Source: Trueperella abortisuis
Lineage (GTDB): Bacteria > Actinomycetota > Actinomycetes > Actinomycetales > Actinomycetaceae
NCBI RefSeq assembly: GCF_030811095.1
Contig: NZ_JAUSQL010000001.1
Coordinates: 1,984,001-2,048,000, forward strand
DNA length: 64,000 bases
Reading direction: 5' to 3'
Position numbers and translations under genes: made by a program. The notes under the pieces are model-generated. The model was given only the letters and a program-made list of their open reading frames with translations. It had not been told where the DNA came from and searched no databases. Positions 25,560 to 34,173 of this stretch are shown here, one piece after another; positions within the stretch are counted from its first letter, which is position 1; the number at the start of each line of letters is the position of its first letter.

Positions 25560-25766
25560 CGTCCTCCACCTCTCGTTGAATCTTAAACGATCCTAACACG
25601 GTTGGCGCACTTCCTCCAGAATGCGCATCCTACCCGGGTCGTAAGATATGCACCAACCGGTCCGTTATCCAGGAGTGTCACACCAACAGGGCCCGCGTAG
25701 CCCGGCGGGCGTGCTCGGCGGGATCCGGCGCCAAGCGCGGGCGTAGACGCAGTAGATACAAGAGAA

Positions 25767-25782
25767 CCGGCCCTGAGGCCGG
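25767..25782 (-). terminator. Candidate terminator of the bS22 gene
   Basis: CCGGCC/GGCCGG (25767-25772, 25777-25782) form a short GC hairpin with a four-base loop about 25 bases past the bS22 stop. On the minus strand a T-containing stretch (TCTCTTGT) follows. The rest of the spacer 25560-25805 shows nothing else clear. Confidence 0.5.
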
Positions 25783-25805
25783 CTCACGTCATCGGGAAAC
25801 CCGAC

Positions 25806-25904
25806 TCACTTCTTGTTACGACGCTGGTGACGCGTCTTGCGAAGCAGCTTGCGATGCTTCTTCTTCGACATGCGCTTACGACGCTTCTTAATAACGGAAC
25901 CCAT
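25806..25904 (-). CDS. Small ribosomal protein bS22 (AURKAIP1/COX24 domain)
   Basis: A 32-codon gene. The product starts [19 protein letters not shown] and ends TRHQRRNKK, nearly all Lys, Arg and His. This matches the small actinobacterial 30S protein bS22 found in mycobacterial ribosome structures. An AGGT ribosome site precedes the ATG at 25904. The neighbouring HTH gene gives the same pairing as Rv0500A-Rv0500B in Mycobacterium tuberculosis. It is easily missed because of its length. Confidence 0.93.
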   Translation of the reverse strand: MGSVIKKRRKRMSKKKHRKLLRKTRHQRRNKK

Positions 25905-25979
25905 AGGTTACCTCCGATCGTTGGCCCGCCAGATACAACTTTGAAAGTCTACAACAGACGGGCAGAACACAAAAATGGC

Positions 25980-26189
25980 TTAAGCGCCGCGGGACTGTGC
26001 TTGATCCATGCCACCCGAAAGGAGCGCGTCAACCGCGGACTTCGGAACCCGGTAGGAGCCCCCAACCCGGACAGCCGGAAGCTCACCGGAATGAATCATC
26101 CGGTAGACCGTCATGCGCGAAACCCGCGCCAGATCGGCAACTTCGGCCACAGTCACAAACTGCGGCTCCGAGGGCGGAAATTGCGCCAT
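25980..26189 (-). CDS. Excisionase/BldC-like helix-turn-helix DNA-binding protein
   Basis: 69 aa MerR-like winged helix. The helix-turn-helix FVTVAEVADLARVSRMTVYR is followed by the wing LPAVRVGGSYRVPKSAVDAL, the layout of excisionase-family and BldC-like regulators. Start at the ATG at 26189; a longer frame upstream has no support. AAGGA lies ten bases upstream. Position beside bS22 is conserved in actinobacteria (Rv0500A in M. tuberculosis). No phage genes are nearby, so a housekeeping regulator is more likely than an excisionase. Confidence 0.88.
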   Translation of the reverse strand: MAQFPPSEPQFVTVAEVADLARVSRMTVYRMIHSGELPAVRVGGSYRVPKSAVDALLSGGMDQAQSRGA

Positions 26190-26401
26190 CCTAGACCGTC
26201 CTTGCATCGCCCGAAGGCTCTTATCGAGTGTGTGTATGGGCACGTTGACCCCAGAACTTCGATTTACACCATACCCGATTTTTTCCCAACGAACACCTTC
26301 AATCCGCAATTTGAAGGGAAATACTCGCGCTGCGTGCGGCAATTTGATCACACGCCGGCGTAGTGTGGCACGATTGTCGCAGGGATGAAAGAGGAGGTGA
26401 C

Positions 26402-27781
26402 ATGAGCGCGATCCAAACCGCGACGAGGCGACACCTTGCCTCACGCTTCCGCGAGCGCGCCGATCACCTTGCCCGCCACTCGCCGGCCCGCCTGGCCATG
26501 CTCGTCTTCGCCTTCATCATCCTTTTCATCACCTCCCTGCTCCTCCTGCCGTTCGCTACGGCCAACCCCGGCACGGCCACCTTCATTGAGGCGCTTTTCA
26601 CAGCCACGTCCGCAGTATGCGTGACGGGCCTGACCGTCGTCGACATGGCTTCCCACTGGACGGTCTTCGGGCAGATCGTCGTCGTCATCGGCGTCCAGAT
26701 CGGCGGCTGGGGCGTCATGACGCTCGCCTCCATCCTCGCCCGCGCGGTTTCCCGTCACATCGGCCTCACCCAGCGCATCCTTGCGGCCTCGGAGCGAAAG
26801 TCCCGACTGGGCGACGTCGGCGCGCTGCTGCAGTCCGTCGTCATCACCTCCCTGACGGTGGAGGGCCTGCTCGTACTCGTCATGTTCCCCTCGATCATGG
26901 AGGTGGAGGGTACGTTCCTCGGGGCGCTGGGCCACTCGATCTTCATGGCGGTCTCTACGTTCAACAACGCCGGATTCGTCATCATCGGCCCGGACCTGAC
27001 CCCGTTCGTCGGCAACTGGGCGATCAGCCTGCCCATCATTCTGGGCACGGTGGCCGGCGCGATCGGCTTCCCCGTCATCTACAACATTTCGAGTAACCTG
27101 CGCTCCCCCAAGCGCTGGTCGCTACACACGAAGATCACGGTTGTCACTTACGCGGTGCTGTGGCTGGCCGGCATCCTCATGGTCGCGGCGTTCGAATGGA
27201 ACGGCGCTTTTGCTGACTTCACGACGAACGAGAAGGTGCTCGCGTCCTTCTTCCAGGGAACGACGCCGCGCTCGTCGGGGATGGCGACCGTGGACATCGG
27301 CTCGATGTCGGAGGCGACGTGGTTCGTCATGGACGTACTCATGTTCATAGGTGCGGGCTCGGCCTCCACGGGCGGCGGCATCAAGGTCACGACCTTCGCC
27401 GTCTTGCTCCTCGCGATTATCGCCGAGGCCCGCGGCGATCGCGACACGGAGGCATTCGGCAAACGCATCCCGCCCGACGTCATTCGACTCGCCATTTCGG
27501 CAACCTTCCTCGGCGCCTTCCTCGTCGGGACCTCCACGCTCATCATTCTGCACGAATCCAACTTCCCGCTCTCGCGTGTCCTGTTCGACGTGATCTCGGC
27601 GTTCGCCACCTGCGGCCTATCCACCGGGATCACGGCCGACCTGCCCGACTCGGCCAAGCTCATCCTCATCCTTCTCATGTACCTGGGGCGTCTGGGAACG
27701 ATGACTTTCGCAGCGGCGCTCGCGCTTCGCACACGCCGTCGCGTCATCCGACTCCCCGAAGACCGCCCCATCATCGGCTAA
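26402..27781 (+). CDS. Trk/Ktr-type potassium transporter membrane subunit
   Basis: 459 aa integral membrane protein of the TrkH/KtrB family, forming the K+ (or Na+-coupled K+) translocation pore. Selectivity-filter-type pore loops are visible at TATSAVCVTGLTVVD, STFNNAGFVIIGPD, GTTPRSSGMATVDIGSM and FATCGLSTGITADLP, each with the conserved Gly. The gating region GAGSASTGGGIKVTTFAVL is also clear. The ATG at 26402 follows GAGGAGGTGA. The regulatory subunit gene follows by 20 bases. Confidence 0.94.
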   Translation: MSAIQTATRRHLASRFRERADHLARHSPARLAMLVFAFIILFITSLLLLPFATANPGTATFIEALFTATSAVCVTGLTVVDMASHWTVFGQIVVVIGVQIGGWGVMTLASILARAVSRHIGLTQRILAASERKSRLGDVGALLQSVVITSLTVEGLLVLVMFPSIMEVEGTFLGALGHSIFMAVSTFNNAGFVIIGPDLTPFVGNWAISLPIILGTVAGAIGFPVIYNISSNLRSPKRWSLHTKITVVTYAVLWLAGILMVAAFEWNGAFADFTTNEKVLASFFQGTTPRSSGMATVDIGSMSEATWFVMDVLMFIGAGSASTGGGIKVTTFAVLLLAIIAEARGDRDTEAFGKRIPPDVIRLAISATFLGAFLVGTSTLIILHESNFPLSRVLFDVISAFATCGLSTGITADLPDSAKLILILLMYLGRLGTMTFAAALALRTRRRVIRLPEDRPIIG

Positions 27782-27800
27782 GCGGTAGAAAGAGAACACC

Positions 27801-28475
27801 ATGCCAAACACTTACGCGGACAACGCCACGCTCGTCATCGGGCTGGGCCGCTTCGGCTCGGCCATCGCCGTCACGCTCGACAAGCTGGACAAGGAGATCC
27901 TCGCCGTCGAGACGAATCCCGACTTGGCTCAGCAGTGGAGCCACCGTTTCAACGTCGTCGAGGCGGACGCACGCTCGGCGGAGGCCCTCCACCAGCTGGG
28001 CGCTGAGGACTTCGACGTCGCCGTCGTTGGGGTCGGCGCCCTGGAGGCCTCGGTTCTCATCACCGCGAACCTGGTCGACATGGGGATCCCGGACATCTGG
28101 GCGAAGGCCACCTCGCGTGAACACGGCACCATCCTCAAGCGTATCGGCGCCCATCACGTCGTCTACCCCGAGTACGACGCCGGTCAGCGCGTGGCCCACA
28201 TGCTCTCCGGGCGCATGCTGGACTACATCGAGATGGAGGATCAGTTCACGATCGTGAAGATGATCCCGCCGCGGGATTTGGTGGGCTTTTCGCTAGCGGA
28301 GTCAAACGTGCGCCAGCGCTTCGGCGTGACGGTGATCGGTGTCAAGTCCCCCGGCCAGCCCTTCGAGTACGCCTCGCCGGAGACGACAATCGGCAACGGA
28401 GACGTCCTCATCGTCTCGGGCGAGCCCTCCCTGTTGGAGGCCTTCGCGAACAGATTTGTCGGACGGCGTCGATAG
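27801..28475 (+). CDS. TrkA/KtrA-type potassium uptake regulatory subunit (RCK)
   Basis: 224 aa cytoplasmic gating subunit. The N-terminal RCK Rossmann fold begins LVIGLGRFGSAIAVTLDKL (nucleotide-binding GxGxxG), with VVEADARSAEAL and VGVGALEASVLITANLVDMG following. The C-terminal TrkA_C domain, from about residue 140, ends in GNGDVLIVSGEPSLLEAFA. It forms an operon with the pore subunit upstream. Its stop codon TAG is also the start of the candidate -10 box of radA. Confidence 0.94.
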   Translation: MPNTYADNATLVIGLGRFGSAIAVTLDKLDKEILAVETNPDLAQQWSHRFNVVEADARSAEALHQLGAEDFDVAVVGVGALEASVLITANLVDMGIPDIWAKATSREHGTILKRIGAHHVVYPEYDAGQRVAHMLSGRMLDYIEMEDQFTIVKMIPPRDLVGFSLAESNVRQRFGVTVIGVKSPGQPFEYASPETTIGNGDVLIVSGEPSLLEAFANRFVGRRR

Positions 28476-28484
28476 CCTTGGGGC

Positions 28485-29855
28485 ATGGCAAAGAATCAGA
28501 CGTTTAGATGTAGCGAGTGCGGGTGGACCACCGTCAAGTGGGTAGGCCGGTGCGCGCAGTGCCAGGCGTGGGGCACGATCGAGGAGGGCACACCTCCCGC
28601 AGGCGCGAAGATCTCCGCCCTTACACCGCGCTCTCCGGCGACGCCGATCACGGAGGTCTCTCAGCAGGCTTCGATCAAGGAGCCCACGGGCGTGCCCGAA
28701 CTGGACCGGGTGCTCGGGGGTGGGATCGTACCCGGTGTCGTCATCCTGTTGGCGGGTGAGCCCGGAGTCGGCAAGTCTACGTTGCTGCTGGACGTGGCAG
28801 CGAAGGCGGCCGAACAGGCCGTGCAGGCGGGGCGCAACCCGGTGCTTTACGTGACGGGTGAGGAGTCGGCCTCGCAGGTGCGCTCGCGCGCCGAACGCAT
28901 CGGCGCCCTGCACCCACATCTGTTGCTCACGGCGGAGGCGGATCTGGCGAAGATTTTGGGGCACATCGCCGATTCGCGTCCGTCGCTGCTCATCGTTGAC
29001 TCGGTGCAAACGATCATGGATCCGCATGTGGAGGGTTCCGCGGGCGGGGTGGCGCAGGTGCGCTCGGTGACGTCCACGCTGGTCAACACGGCAAAGTCCT
29101 CCGACCTGCCGGTGTTGCTGGTCGGGCACGTGACGAAGGATGGCTCGATTGCCGGCCCGCGTGTGCTCGAGCACCTGGTGGATGTCGTGTGCCAGTTCGA
29201 GGGCGATCGCCACTCGCGGTTGCGGCTCGTGCGCGCGGTGAAGAACCGCTACGGTGCTACCGACGAGGTGGGGTGCTTCGAGCTGGTCGACTCGGGGATC
29301 GTAGGACTCGCCGATCCGTCGGGGCTCTTCCTCTCGGCCCGGAACCTCACCGTTGCGGGCACGTGCGTTACGGTCACACTCGAGGGGCGTCGGCCTATGC
29401 CGGTTGAAGTGCAGGCACTGTCGGTGCCTGCGGCCGGTCCGCCGCGGCGGACCACCTCCGGGGTGGATAGCTCGCGTGTGGCGATGATGCTGGCCGTGCT
29501 CCAGTCGCGCCTCGGGGTCCACTTCGAGCGCAACGACGTGTTCGTCTCCACCGTGGGCGGGGCCAAGGCGCTTGAGCCGAGCGTAGACGTGGCGATCGCG
29601 CTGGCACTGGCGTCCGCAGCTTCTAATCTTCCCCTGGCCCCGGGCGTGATCGCGGTGGGCGAAGTGTCGCTGACCGGTGAGCTACGTCCGGTGGTTGGGC
29701 TTCAGCGGCGCCTAAATGAGGCCGCTCGCCTGGGCTTCCACACGGCTATTCTGCCCCGGACCTCGGAGAAGATCACCGCGCCCGCGGGAATGCGCCTGCG
29801 GGCGGTGGACGACGTGGCCGCGGCTGCGCGGGCGGTACTGCCGCTGGACGCGTAG
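28485..29855 (+). CDS. radA: DNA repair protein RadA (Sms)
   Basis: 456 aa ATPase for processing of recombination intermediates. The N-terminal zinc finger has paired cysteines (CSECGWTTVKWVGRCAQCQ). Walker A is GEPGVGKST at about residues 90-98. The RadA-specific KNRYGATDE stands in the KNRFG position, and a Lon-like C-terminal domain ends at about 450. TAGCCT (28473-28478) stands six bases before the ATG, and no Shine-Dalgarno is seen, so a leaderless mRNA is likely. Confidence 0.96.
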   Translation: MAKNQTFRCSECGWTTVKWVGRCAQCQAWGTIEEGTPPAGAKISALTPRSPATPITEVSQQASIKEPTGVPELDRVLGGGIVPGVVILLAGEPGVGKSTLLLDVAAKAAEQAVQAGRNPVLYVTGEESASQVRSRAERIGALHPHLLLTAEADLAKILGHIADSRPSLLIVDSVQTIMDPHVEGSAGGVAQVRSVTSTLVNTAKSSDLPVLLVGHVTKDGSIAGPRVLEHLVDVVCQFEGDRHSRLRLVRAVKNRYGATDEVGCFELVDSGIVGLADPSGLFLSARNLTVAGTCVTVTLEGRRPMPVEVQALSVPAAGPPRRTTSGVDSSRVAMMLAVLQSRLGVHFERNDVFVSTVGGAKALEPSVDVAIALALASAASNLPLAPGVIAVGEVSLTGELRPVVGLQRRLNEAARLGFHTAILPRTSEKITAPAGMRLRAVDDVAAAARAVLPLDA

Positions 29856-30043
29856 CGTGAAGCAACGGCTTCCGACATCGTGCATGTAAGCCGCCGACTC
29901 TCGCCGGGAGTACTATCCCACCGAGTCCAATATTTTGGCAGCACTATGTCTTCAGTGGTTGCGCCGGTCCGCGCTGCTTCCACAAGCGACAACGCCGTCG
30001 AGCTCGACTTCGAAGACGACGTGGTGGCCAACGCGAGCTGGGC

Positions 30044-31141
30044 TCACCTCGGGGCGTCTGAAGATTCGCCGGAATTACTGGATCGCTCGCCGTCGCCGGC
30101 AACGCCGTCCGTAGTGTCGGAGCCGTCCGTTGCGCCGGTCACCGCTTTCCCGTCGGTGGAGCCCGCCTCGGGGCCCGCACTGCCGGTCGAGTCGCCTGCG
30201 CTCTCGCCCTCATTCGTGACGCTACGCCCGCCCGTCGCCACGCCCGAGCCGCTCAGTTCGAAAACGTAGCCGGACTGAAGGAGCGGGTCGGAACCTAGCA
30301 AGATCCGGGCCACGTAGGTTCCAGCGCCCGCGATCGACTTCCCCTGGCAGTTCGCGCCCGCGTTGACGCCGTTCCAGGAAAGGGCCTGCGTGGTGGTCAT
30401 GCCGGCGTCGAGAAGAAGGATCTTGCTCGCCGGCCCTGAGGAACACACCTGACTGTCATAGACGGTCTGGTCGCCCGAGGTGAGCTGAAGGCGGAGGTCG
30501 GCGGCGTCAAAGTAGCAGGGGGCCTCGCCCTTGTTCGTGATCGAAGCGCTCAGCGTGACCTGCTGGCCCGCAGCGCCGCCCGCGCTGTTGACCGCCGTGC
30601 TGAGCGAGCCCGAGCTACACGCCACGGGTTCAAACTGCTCGACCGGGTTGACCGGCACGGTGTGCTTCTCAATCTTCGACAGCGCGTACTTGACGGCCAC
30701 GAACGTGGCTCCGACCGCGAGCAGGATGACGAGGAGGACGGTCAGCAGACGACGCCGGAACGCTGCCCGCGCCGGATCCTTCTGCTTGCGCGGTGACGGG
30801 CGGGCGGACACCGGTCGCTTCGCCGACTGCCTGCCGTGACCCGTTCGCCCCGGAGCCGGGCGGCCGCCGCGCACCCCACGCGCCGAAGTGGCCGCGCCAC
30901 CTCGGGTACGGCGCTTGCCGTCTTCCCGAACCGGGCGCTCGCCGCGGGCCCGCCGCTCGCTACCGGGGACCGCGCGTTCTCCGCGCGCCGCACTCCCGCG
31001 CCTCGCGCGCTCGTCGCGGCCTGATCCTTCTCCGCGCGTCGGGCGATCGGCACCACGCCCGCGGCCTGCCTGGGCGCGCCCGCCCGCCGGGCGCGGTGCA
31101 CCACGACCCGCCTGCTTGCCGCGCTTCGGAGTTTCGTTCAC
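30044..31141 (-). CDS. Membrane-anchored protein with Arg/Gly-rich cytoplasmic arm and secreted Cys-containing domain
   Basis: 365 aa, no named family recognised. Residues 1-130 are highly basic and low in complexity (Arg, Gly, Ala, Pro). One membrane helix follows at about 131-153. An extracellular domain then has four to five cysteines (PVACSSGS, EAPCYFDAAD, SQVCSSGP, GANCQGKS) in a beta-rich layout that may be immunoglobulin-like. The last 60 residues are Ser/Gly/Asp-rich. GTG start at 31141; TACGGT lies six bases before it, so it may be leaderless. It converges on radA with a 188-base spacer in which nothing clear was seen. Confidence 0.75.
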   Translation of the reverse strand: MNETPKRGKQAGRGAPRPAGGRAQAGRGRGADRPTRGEGSGRDERARRGSAARGERAVPGSERRARGERPVREDGKRRTRGGAATSARGVRGGRPAPGRTGHGRQSAKRPVSARPSPRKQKDPARAAFRRRLLTVLLVILLAVGATFVAVKYALSKIEKHTVPVNPVEQFEPVACSSGSLSTAVNSAGGAAGQQVTLSASITNKGEAPCYFDAADLRLQLTSGDQTVYDSQVCSSGPASKILLLDAGMTTTQALSWNGVNAGANCQGKSIAGAGTYVARILLGSDPLLQSGYVFELSGSGVATGGRSVTNEGESAGDSTGSAGPEAGSTDGKAVTGATDGSDTTDGVAGDGERSSNSGESSDAPR

Positions 31142-31196
31142 GTCCCTACCGTAGCGGCAATCCCGCGCCGCGGGAGCGATGCGCGCCGGGCGCCGC

Positions 31197-31202
31197 TATA
31201 GT
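31197..31202 (+). promoter_or_regulatory. -10 element of mutY (TATAGT), leaderless start likely
   Basis: TATAGT stands seven bases before the GTG at 31210, with no good ribosome site. This spacing decides the mutY start against the GTG at 31201, which lies within the box itself. Confidence 0.55.
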
Positions 31203-31209
31203 GAGGCCC

Positions 31210-32085
31210 GTGGCACCCGAACCAGAACTCGCCTACGCGGCCCTGACCCGCTGGTACGCTCAGCATGCGCGCCCGCTACCGTGGCGCGAGACGACGGACC
31301 CGTGGGCGATCCTCGTATGTGAGGTGATGAGCCAGCAAACCCCGGTCGCCCGCGTGGAGCCGGTGTGGCGGGCGTGGCTGGAGCGCTGGCCCACCCCCGC
31401 CGACCTCGCGGCGGCCTCCCCCGCCGAGGTTCTCATCGCCTGGGATCGCATGGGCTACCCGCGCCGCGCGTTGCGCCTCCAGGAGGCCGCGATCGCCATC
31501 GTGGAGCGCGGCTCCTTCCCCACTACCTACGACGACCTTCTCGATTTGCCGGGGGTCGGCCCTTACACGGCGGCCGCCGTCGTTGCCTTCGCCTTCCGTG
31601 GCTACAGCATCGTGCTCGACACCAACATCCGCCGCGTGCTCGCCCGCTGGCACGGCCAGGCTCTGCCCGCACCTTCGCAGACGAAGGCCGAGCTCGCCCG
31701 CGCGCAAGCCTTCGTCCCCTCAGGCGAACGCGCCTGGCGCTGGAACGCCGCCATCATGGAGTTCGGCGCGCTAGCCTGCACCGCCCGCGCGCCCGCGTGT
31801 GAGGGGTGCCCGCTGGCCGCGCGCTGCGAGTGGAACCTCGCCGGTCACCCTGGCGACAGCCACGCCCACCGTCGCCGCACGCAGGCGTGGGAGGGGACGA
31901 ACCGGCAGGCTCGCGGGAAAATCATGGCCGCCCTGCGCGCCGGCCCGCACGGCTACGAGGACCTCCTGACCGCGACCGCGCTGCCGCCCGAGCGCCTCGG
32001 CCCGGCCCTCGACGGCGTCCTCTGCGACGGCCTCGCCGAGCAGGTTTCGGGCCAATTCCGCCTTCCGCTAGCATCGAAGCCATGA
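31210..32085 (+). CDS. mutY: A/G-specific adenine glycosylase MutY
   Basis: Removes adenine mispaired with 8-oxoguanine. 291 aa. The catalytic Glu is in CEVMSQQTPVARV, the helix-hairpin-helix in LPGVGPYTAAAVVAFAF, and the catalytic Asp in VLDTNIRRVLARW. The [4Fe-4S] ligands have perfect C-x6-C-x2-C-x5-C spacing (CTARAPACEGCPLAARC). The C-terminal region is short, without a full NUDIX-like 8-oxoG recognition domain, as in many actinobacterial MutY proteins. It overlaps the next gene by ATGA. Confidence 0.93.
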   Translation: MAPEPELAYAALTRWYAQHARPLPWRETTDPWAILVCEVMSQQTPVARVEPVWRAWLERWPTPADLAAASPAEVLIAWDRMGYPRRALRLQEAAIAIVERGSFPTTYDDLLDLPGVGPYTAAAVVAFAFRGYSIVLDTNIRRVLARWHGQALPAPSQTKAELARAQAFVPSGERAWRWNAAIMEFGALACTARAPACEGCPLAARCEWNLAGHPGDSHAHRRRTQAWEGTNRQARGKIMAALRAGPHGYEDLLTATALPPERLGPALDGVLCDGLAEQVSGQFRLPLASKP

Positions 32086-32465
32086 ACGAACTCAAGCTCG
32101 CCCGCGCAGGGGGCGTGCTCGGCGTGCTCGCGCTGAGCATCTTCGCCATCGGTCTGCTCATCCAGATCTCCGGCAAACACGACGCGCTCGTCGCCCTCAC
32201 CCCGGCGGGCGCGGGCACGGTACTCGTGGTGGTGGGCGCCTACCTGATCGCGCTATCACGACGAGCGGACGCCGACGTCGTCGCCGCAGCTCGCCTCACC
32301 CGCACGGCGGCGCTCGTCGCCACCGCTGTCGTGGTTGTCGGCGTGGCAGCAACGGCCACAAGGACGGGAATCATGACGACGATTATCCTCACCCTCGTCG
32401 GCCTCCAAGCCCCAATCGGGCTACGGATGGCGGCGAACTTCCTCGCCGGATCCCAGAGCCGCTGA
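32082..32465 (+). CDS. Small four-helix membrane protein of unknown function
   Basis: 127 aa with four hydrophobic stretches (about 10-28, 38-58, 70-90 and 95-118). No family recognised and no catalytic motif. The ATG overlaps the mutY stop (ATGA), so it is translationally coupled to mutY. Codon usage matches its neighbours, supporting a real gene. Confidence 0.75.
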   Translation: MNELKLARAGGVLGVLALSIFAIGLLIQISGKHDALVALTPAGAGTVLVVVGAYLIALSRRADADVVAAARLTRTAALVATAVVVVGVAATATRTGIMTTIILTLVGLQAPIGLRMAANFLAGSQSR

Positions 32466-32523
32466 GCTAGGCCGGACCCGCTTCACGAGCCAGCCTGGCC
32501 CGCCAGTCGCGCCTCGTCGGGCC

Positions 32524-33012
32524 CTAAAGTTCCTTGAGCATGCGCGAGTTGCCAAGAGTGTTGGGTTTGACCCGGGCGAGGTCGAGGAACTCGGCGGTGC
32601 CGTCGTCGTGGGAGAGGAGTAGTTCGCGGAGGGCATCGGGGCTGACGGGCGCCTCGTCGATACCGCAGTAGCCGAGCCTCGCGAAGAAGTCGACCTCGAA
32701 GGTGAGGCAGAACAGGCGACTGATTCTCAGGGTGCGGGCGCGCCCCTCAAGCTCGTTGACGATCGCCTTGCCCACACCGCGCCCGCGAAACTCCTCACGA
32801 ACGGCGAGCGTGCGGATCTCGGCGATGTCCTCCCAAAAGACGTGGAGGGCGCCGCAACCGACCACCTCGCCGTCGACCTCCGCCACCACGAACTCCTGTA
32901 GGTGCTCGAAGTAGTCGATGAGGTCTTTAGCCACGAGGATGCGCCGGTGCGCATAGGGGCTGACGATCTCGTAGATGGCCCGCACATCCCTGGCCGTTGC
33001 TGGCCGAATCAC
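32524..33012 (-). CDS. argA: Amino-acid N-acetyltransferase (short ArgA type)
   Basis: 162 aa GNAT enzyme. The acetyl-CoA motif is VREEFRGRGVGKAIVNELE (about 75-93). The sequence resembles the short mycobacterial glutamate N-acetyltransferase Rv2747: VVGCGALHVFW, EIRTLAVREE, CLTFEVDFFARLGY and the C-terminal EFLDLARVKPNTLGNSRML. It would make N-acetylglutamate for arginine synthesis. Its GTG start overlaps the stop of the SorC-type regulator (GTGA), an unexpected partner, and no other arg genes are nearby. Confidence 0.85.
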   Translation of the reverse strand: MIRPATARDVRAIYEIVSPYAHRRILVAKDLIDYFEHLQEFVVAEVDGEVVGCGALHVFWEDIAEIRTLAVREEFRGRGVGKAIVNELEGRARTLRISRLFCLTFEVDFFARLGYCGIDEAPVSPDALRELLLSHDDGTAEFLDLARVKPNTLGNSRMLKEL

Positions 33013-33992
33013 CGCTTCGCCCCCTGCGTGGAGCGAACCGCGTACTCGTAGAGGAGGTCGGCGGAGTCCTCGTCGATGATGAGATCCGTGATGAGGCCGG
33101 CACGCAGGGCCGCGACGGTGGCGACCACCTTGTCCGAGCCGGAGACGACGCCGATGCGCCGCGGGATTTTGCGCAGATCCGTCGGGGTGGGCCCCGAGGC
33201 GCGCGAGTTGATCTCCAGGTCCTCCCAGGAGCCGTCGGCGCGAAGTAGCACCGTGCAGATGTCGCCGACCACGCCCTCCCGGCGTAGCGCGTCAAGTTCC
33301 TCCTCGCTCAAGTAGCCACCCGAGTAGACCATGGAGAGGTTCTTCGAGGTGGGAGATCCGATGCCGAACAGGGCGATGTCGGCCCGTTGCTGGATCTCGC
33401 GAACCGCGGCGATCGAGCGCTCGCGCCAGAGTGCCTCTCGGGTGGCGGCGAAGTCAAAGAAGGCGGGGACCGCGAAGTAGTGGGCGGAGGCGCCGAAGGC
33501 CCGCCCGAAGGCCTCCATGAGTGAGCCGGCGTAGGGCACGCCGCTGGTGGATGCGTTGGCGGCGCCGTTGAGTTGGACCGCGATCGAGCCGCGTGCGGGG
33601 CGCGGAACCAGGTGGTCGACGACGGCGGCCACAGTGTTTCCCCACGCCACCCCGATGATGGTTTCGGGCTTCATGAGGTCGGAGACCATGATCCCGGCCA
33701 CCTGGGCCACGGCGTTGAGTCGGCGCGCCTCGTTGACGCCGAAGGGGACGGGCACGACCTTGGCCCGCACCCCAAACATCTGCGACAGGCGCACCTGCAT
33801 CTCGCTGGCGGCCTCCTGGGGCGGGTGGATCGTGATTTGGATGAGGCCCTCCTCCTTGGCCTCGGCGATGAGGCGGGAGACGGTGGAGCGTGATACGGAC
33901 AGTCGGCGGGCGATTGACTCCATCGTCTCGCCCTGGATGAAGTGCATGACGGCCGCCTCATAGGCGGCTAGAGATCGATCTTCTCGGTTCAT
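33009..33992 (-). CDS. SorC/DeoR-type sugar-binding transcriptional regulator
   Basis: 327 aa. The N-terminal helix-turn-helix is ETMESIARRLSVSRSTVSRLI (about 22-42). The C-terminal SorC effector domain (about 60-325) shows GVAWGNTVAAVVDHL, DIALFGIGSPTSKN and GSDKVVATVAALRAGLITDL. Effectors of this family are phosphorylated sugars. Being divergent from glpABC, with 181 bases between, it is the natural candidate to control glycerol genes, perhaps sensing glycerol-3-phosphate or dihydroxyacetone phosphate (inference). GAAAGG precedes the ATG at 33992. Downstream it is coupled to argA. Confidence 0.9.
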   Translation of the reverse strand: MNREDRSLAAYEAAVMHFIQGETMESIARRLSVSRSTVSRLIAEAKEEGLIQITIHPPQEAASEMQVRLSQMFGVRAKVVPVPFGVNEARRLNAVAQVAGIMVSDLMKPETIIGVAWGNTVAAVVDHLVPRPARGSIAVQLNGAANASTSGVPYAGSLMEAFGRAFGASAHYFAVPAFFDFAATREALWRERSIAAVREIQQRADIALFGIGSPTSKNLSMVYSGGYLSEEELDALRREGVVGDICTVLLRADGSWEDLEINSRASGPTPTDLRKIPRRIGVVSGSDKVVATVAALRAGLITDLIIDEDSADLLYEYAVRSTQGAKR

Positions 33993-34059
33993 GTCAGGCC
34001 TTTCTTCGGCGTATGTCAGGCACATTCTACATGCGTAATGCAAGTGTTTTCAGATCTTA

Positions 34060-34073
34060 TGCACGGTCGTGCA
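34060..34073. promoter_or_regulatory. Candidate operator between the SorC-type regulator and glpA
   Basis: TGCACGGTCGTGCA is a perfect inverted repeat (6-base arms, 2-base spacer) 100 bases before the glpA start. It could be a binding site of the divergent SorC-type regulator. The sequence CATGCGTAATGCA just upstream (from 34030) is a weaker related motif. Confidence 0.4.
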
Positions 34074-34173
34074 CACTTGGCCAATTTCGCTCTCCAAATC
34101 AGTTTTCGCACCACAAGCTGGGAAAAAGGCCGTAGATTGGAAAATAAGTTTCCGCGTAGAAATCGGAAGAACC

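Noticed and set aside
25980..26189. Prophage excisionase
   Set aside because: No integrase, att repeats or phage genes are nearby, and the gene sits in the conserved bS22 neighbourhood.
29880..30269. Plus-strand open frame between radA and the Cys-domain protein
   Set aside because: It overlaps the 3' end of the minus-strand gene, has a low-complexity product and no ribosome site.
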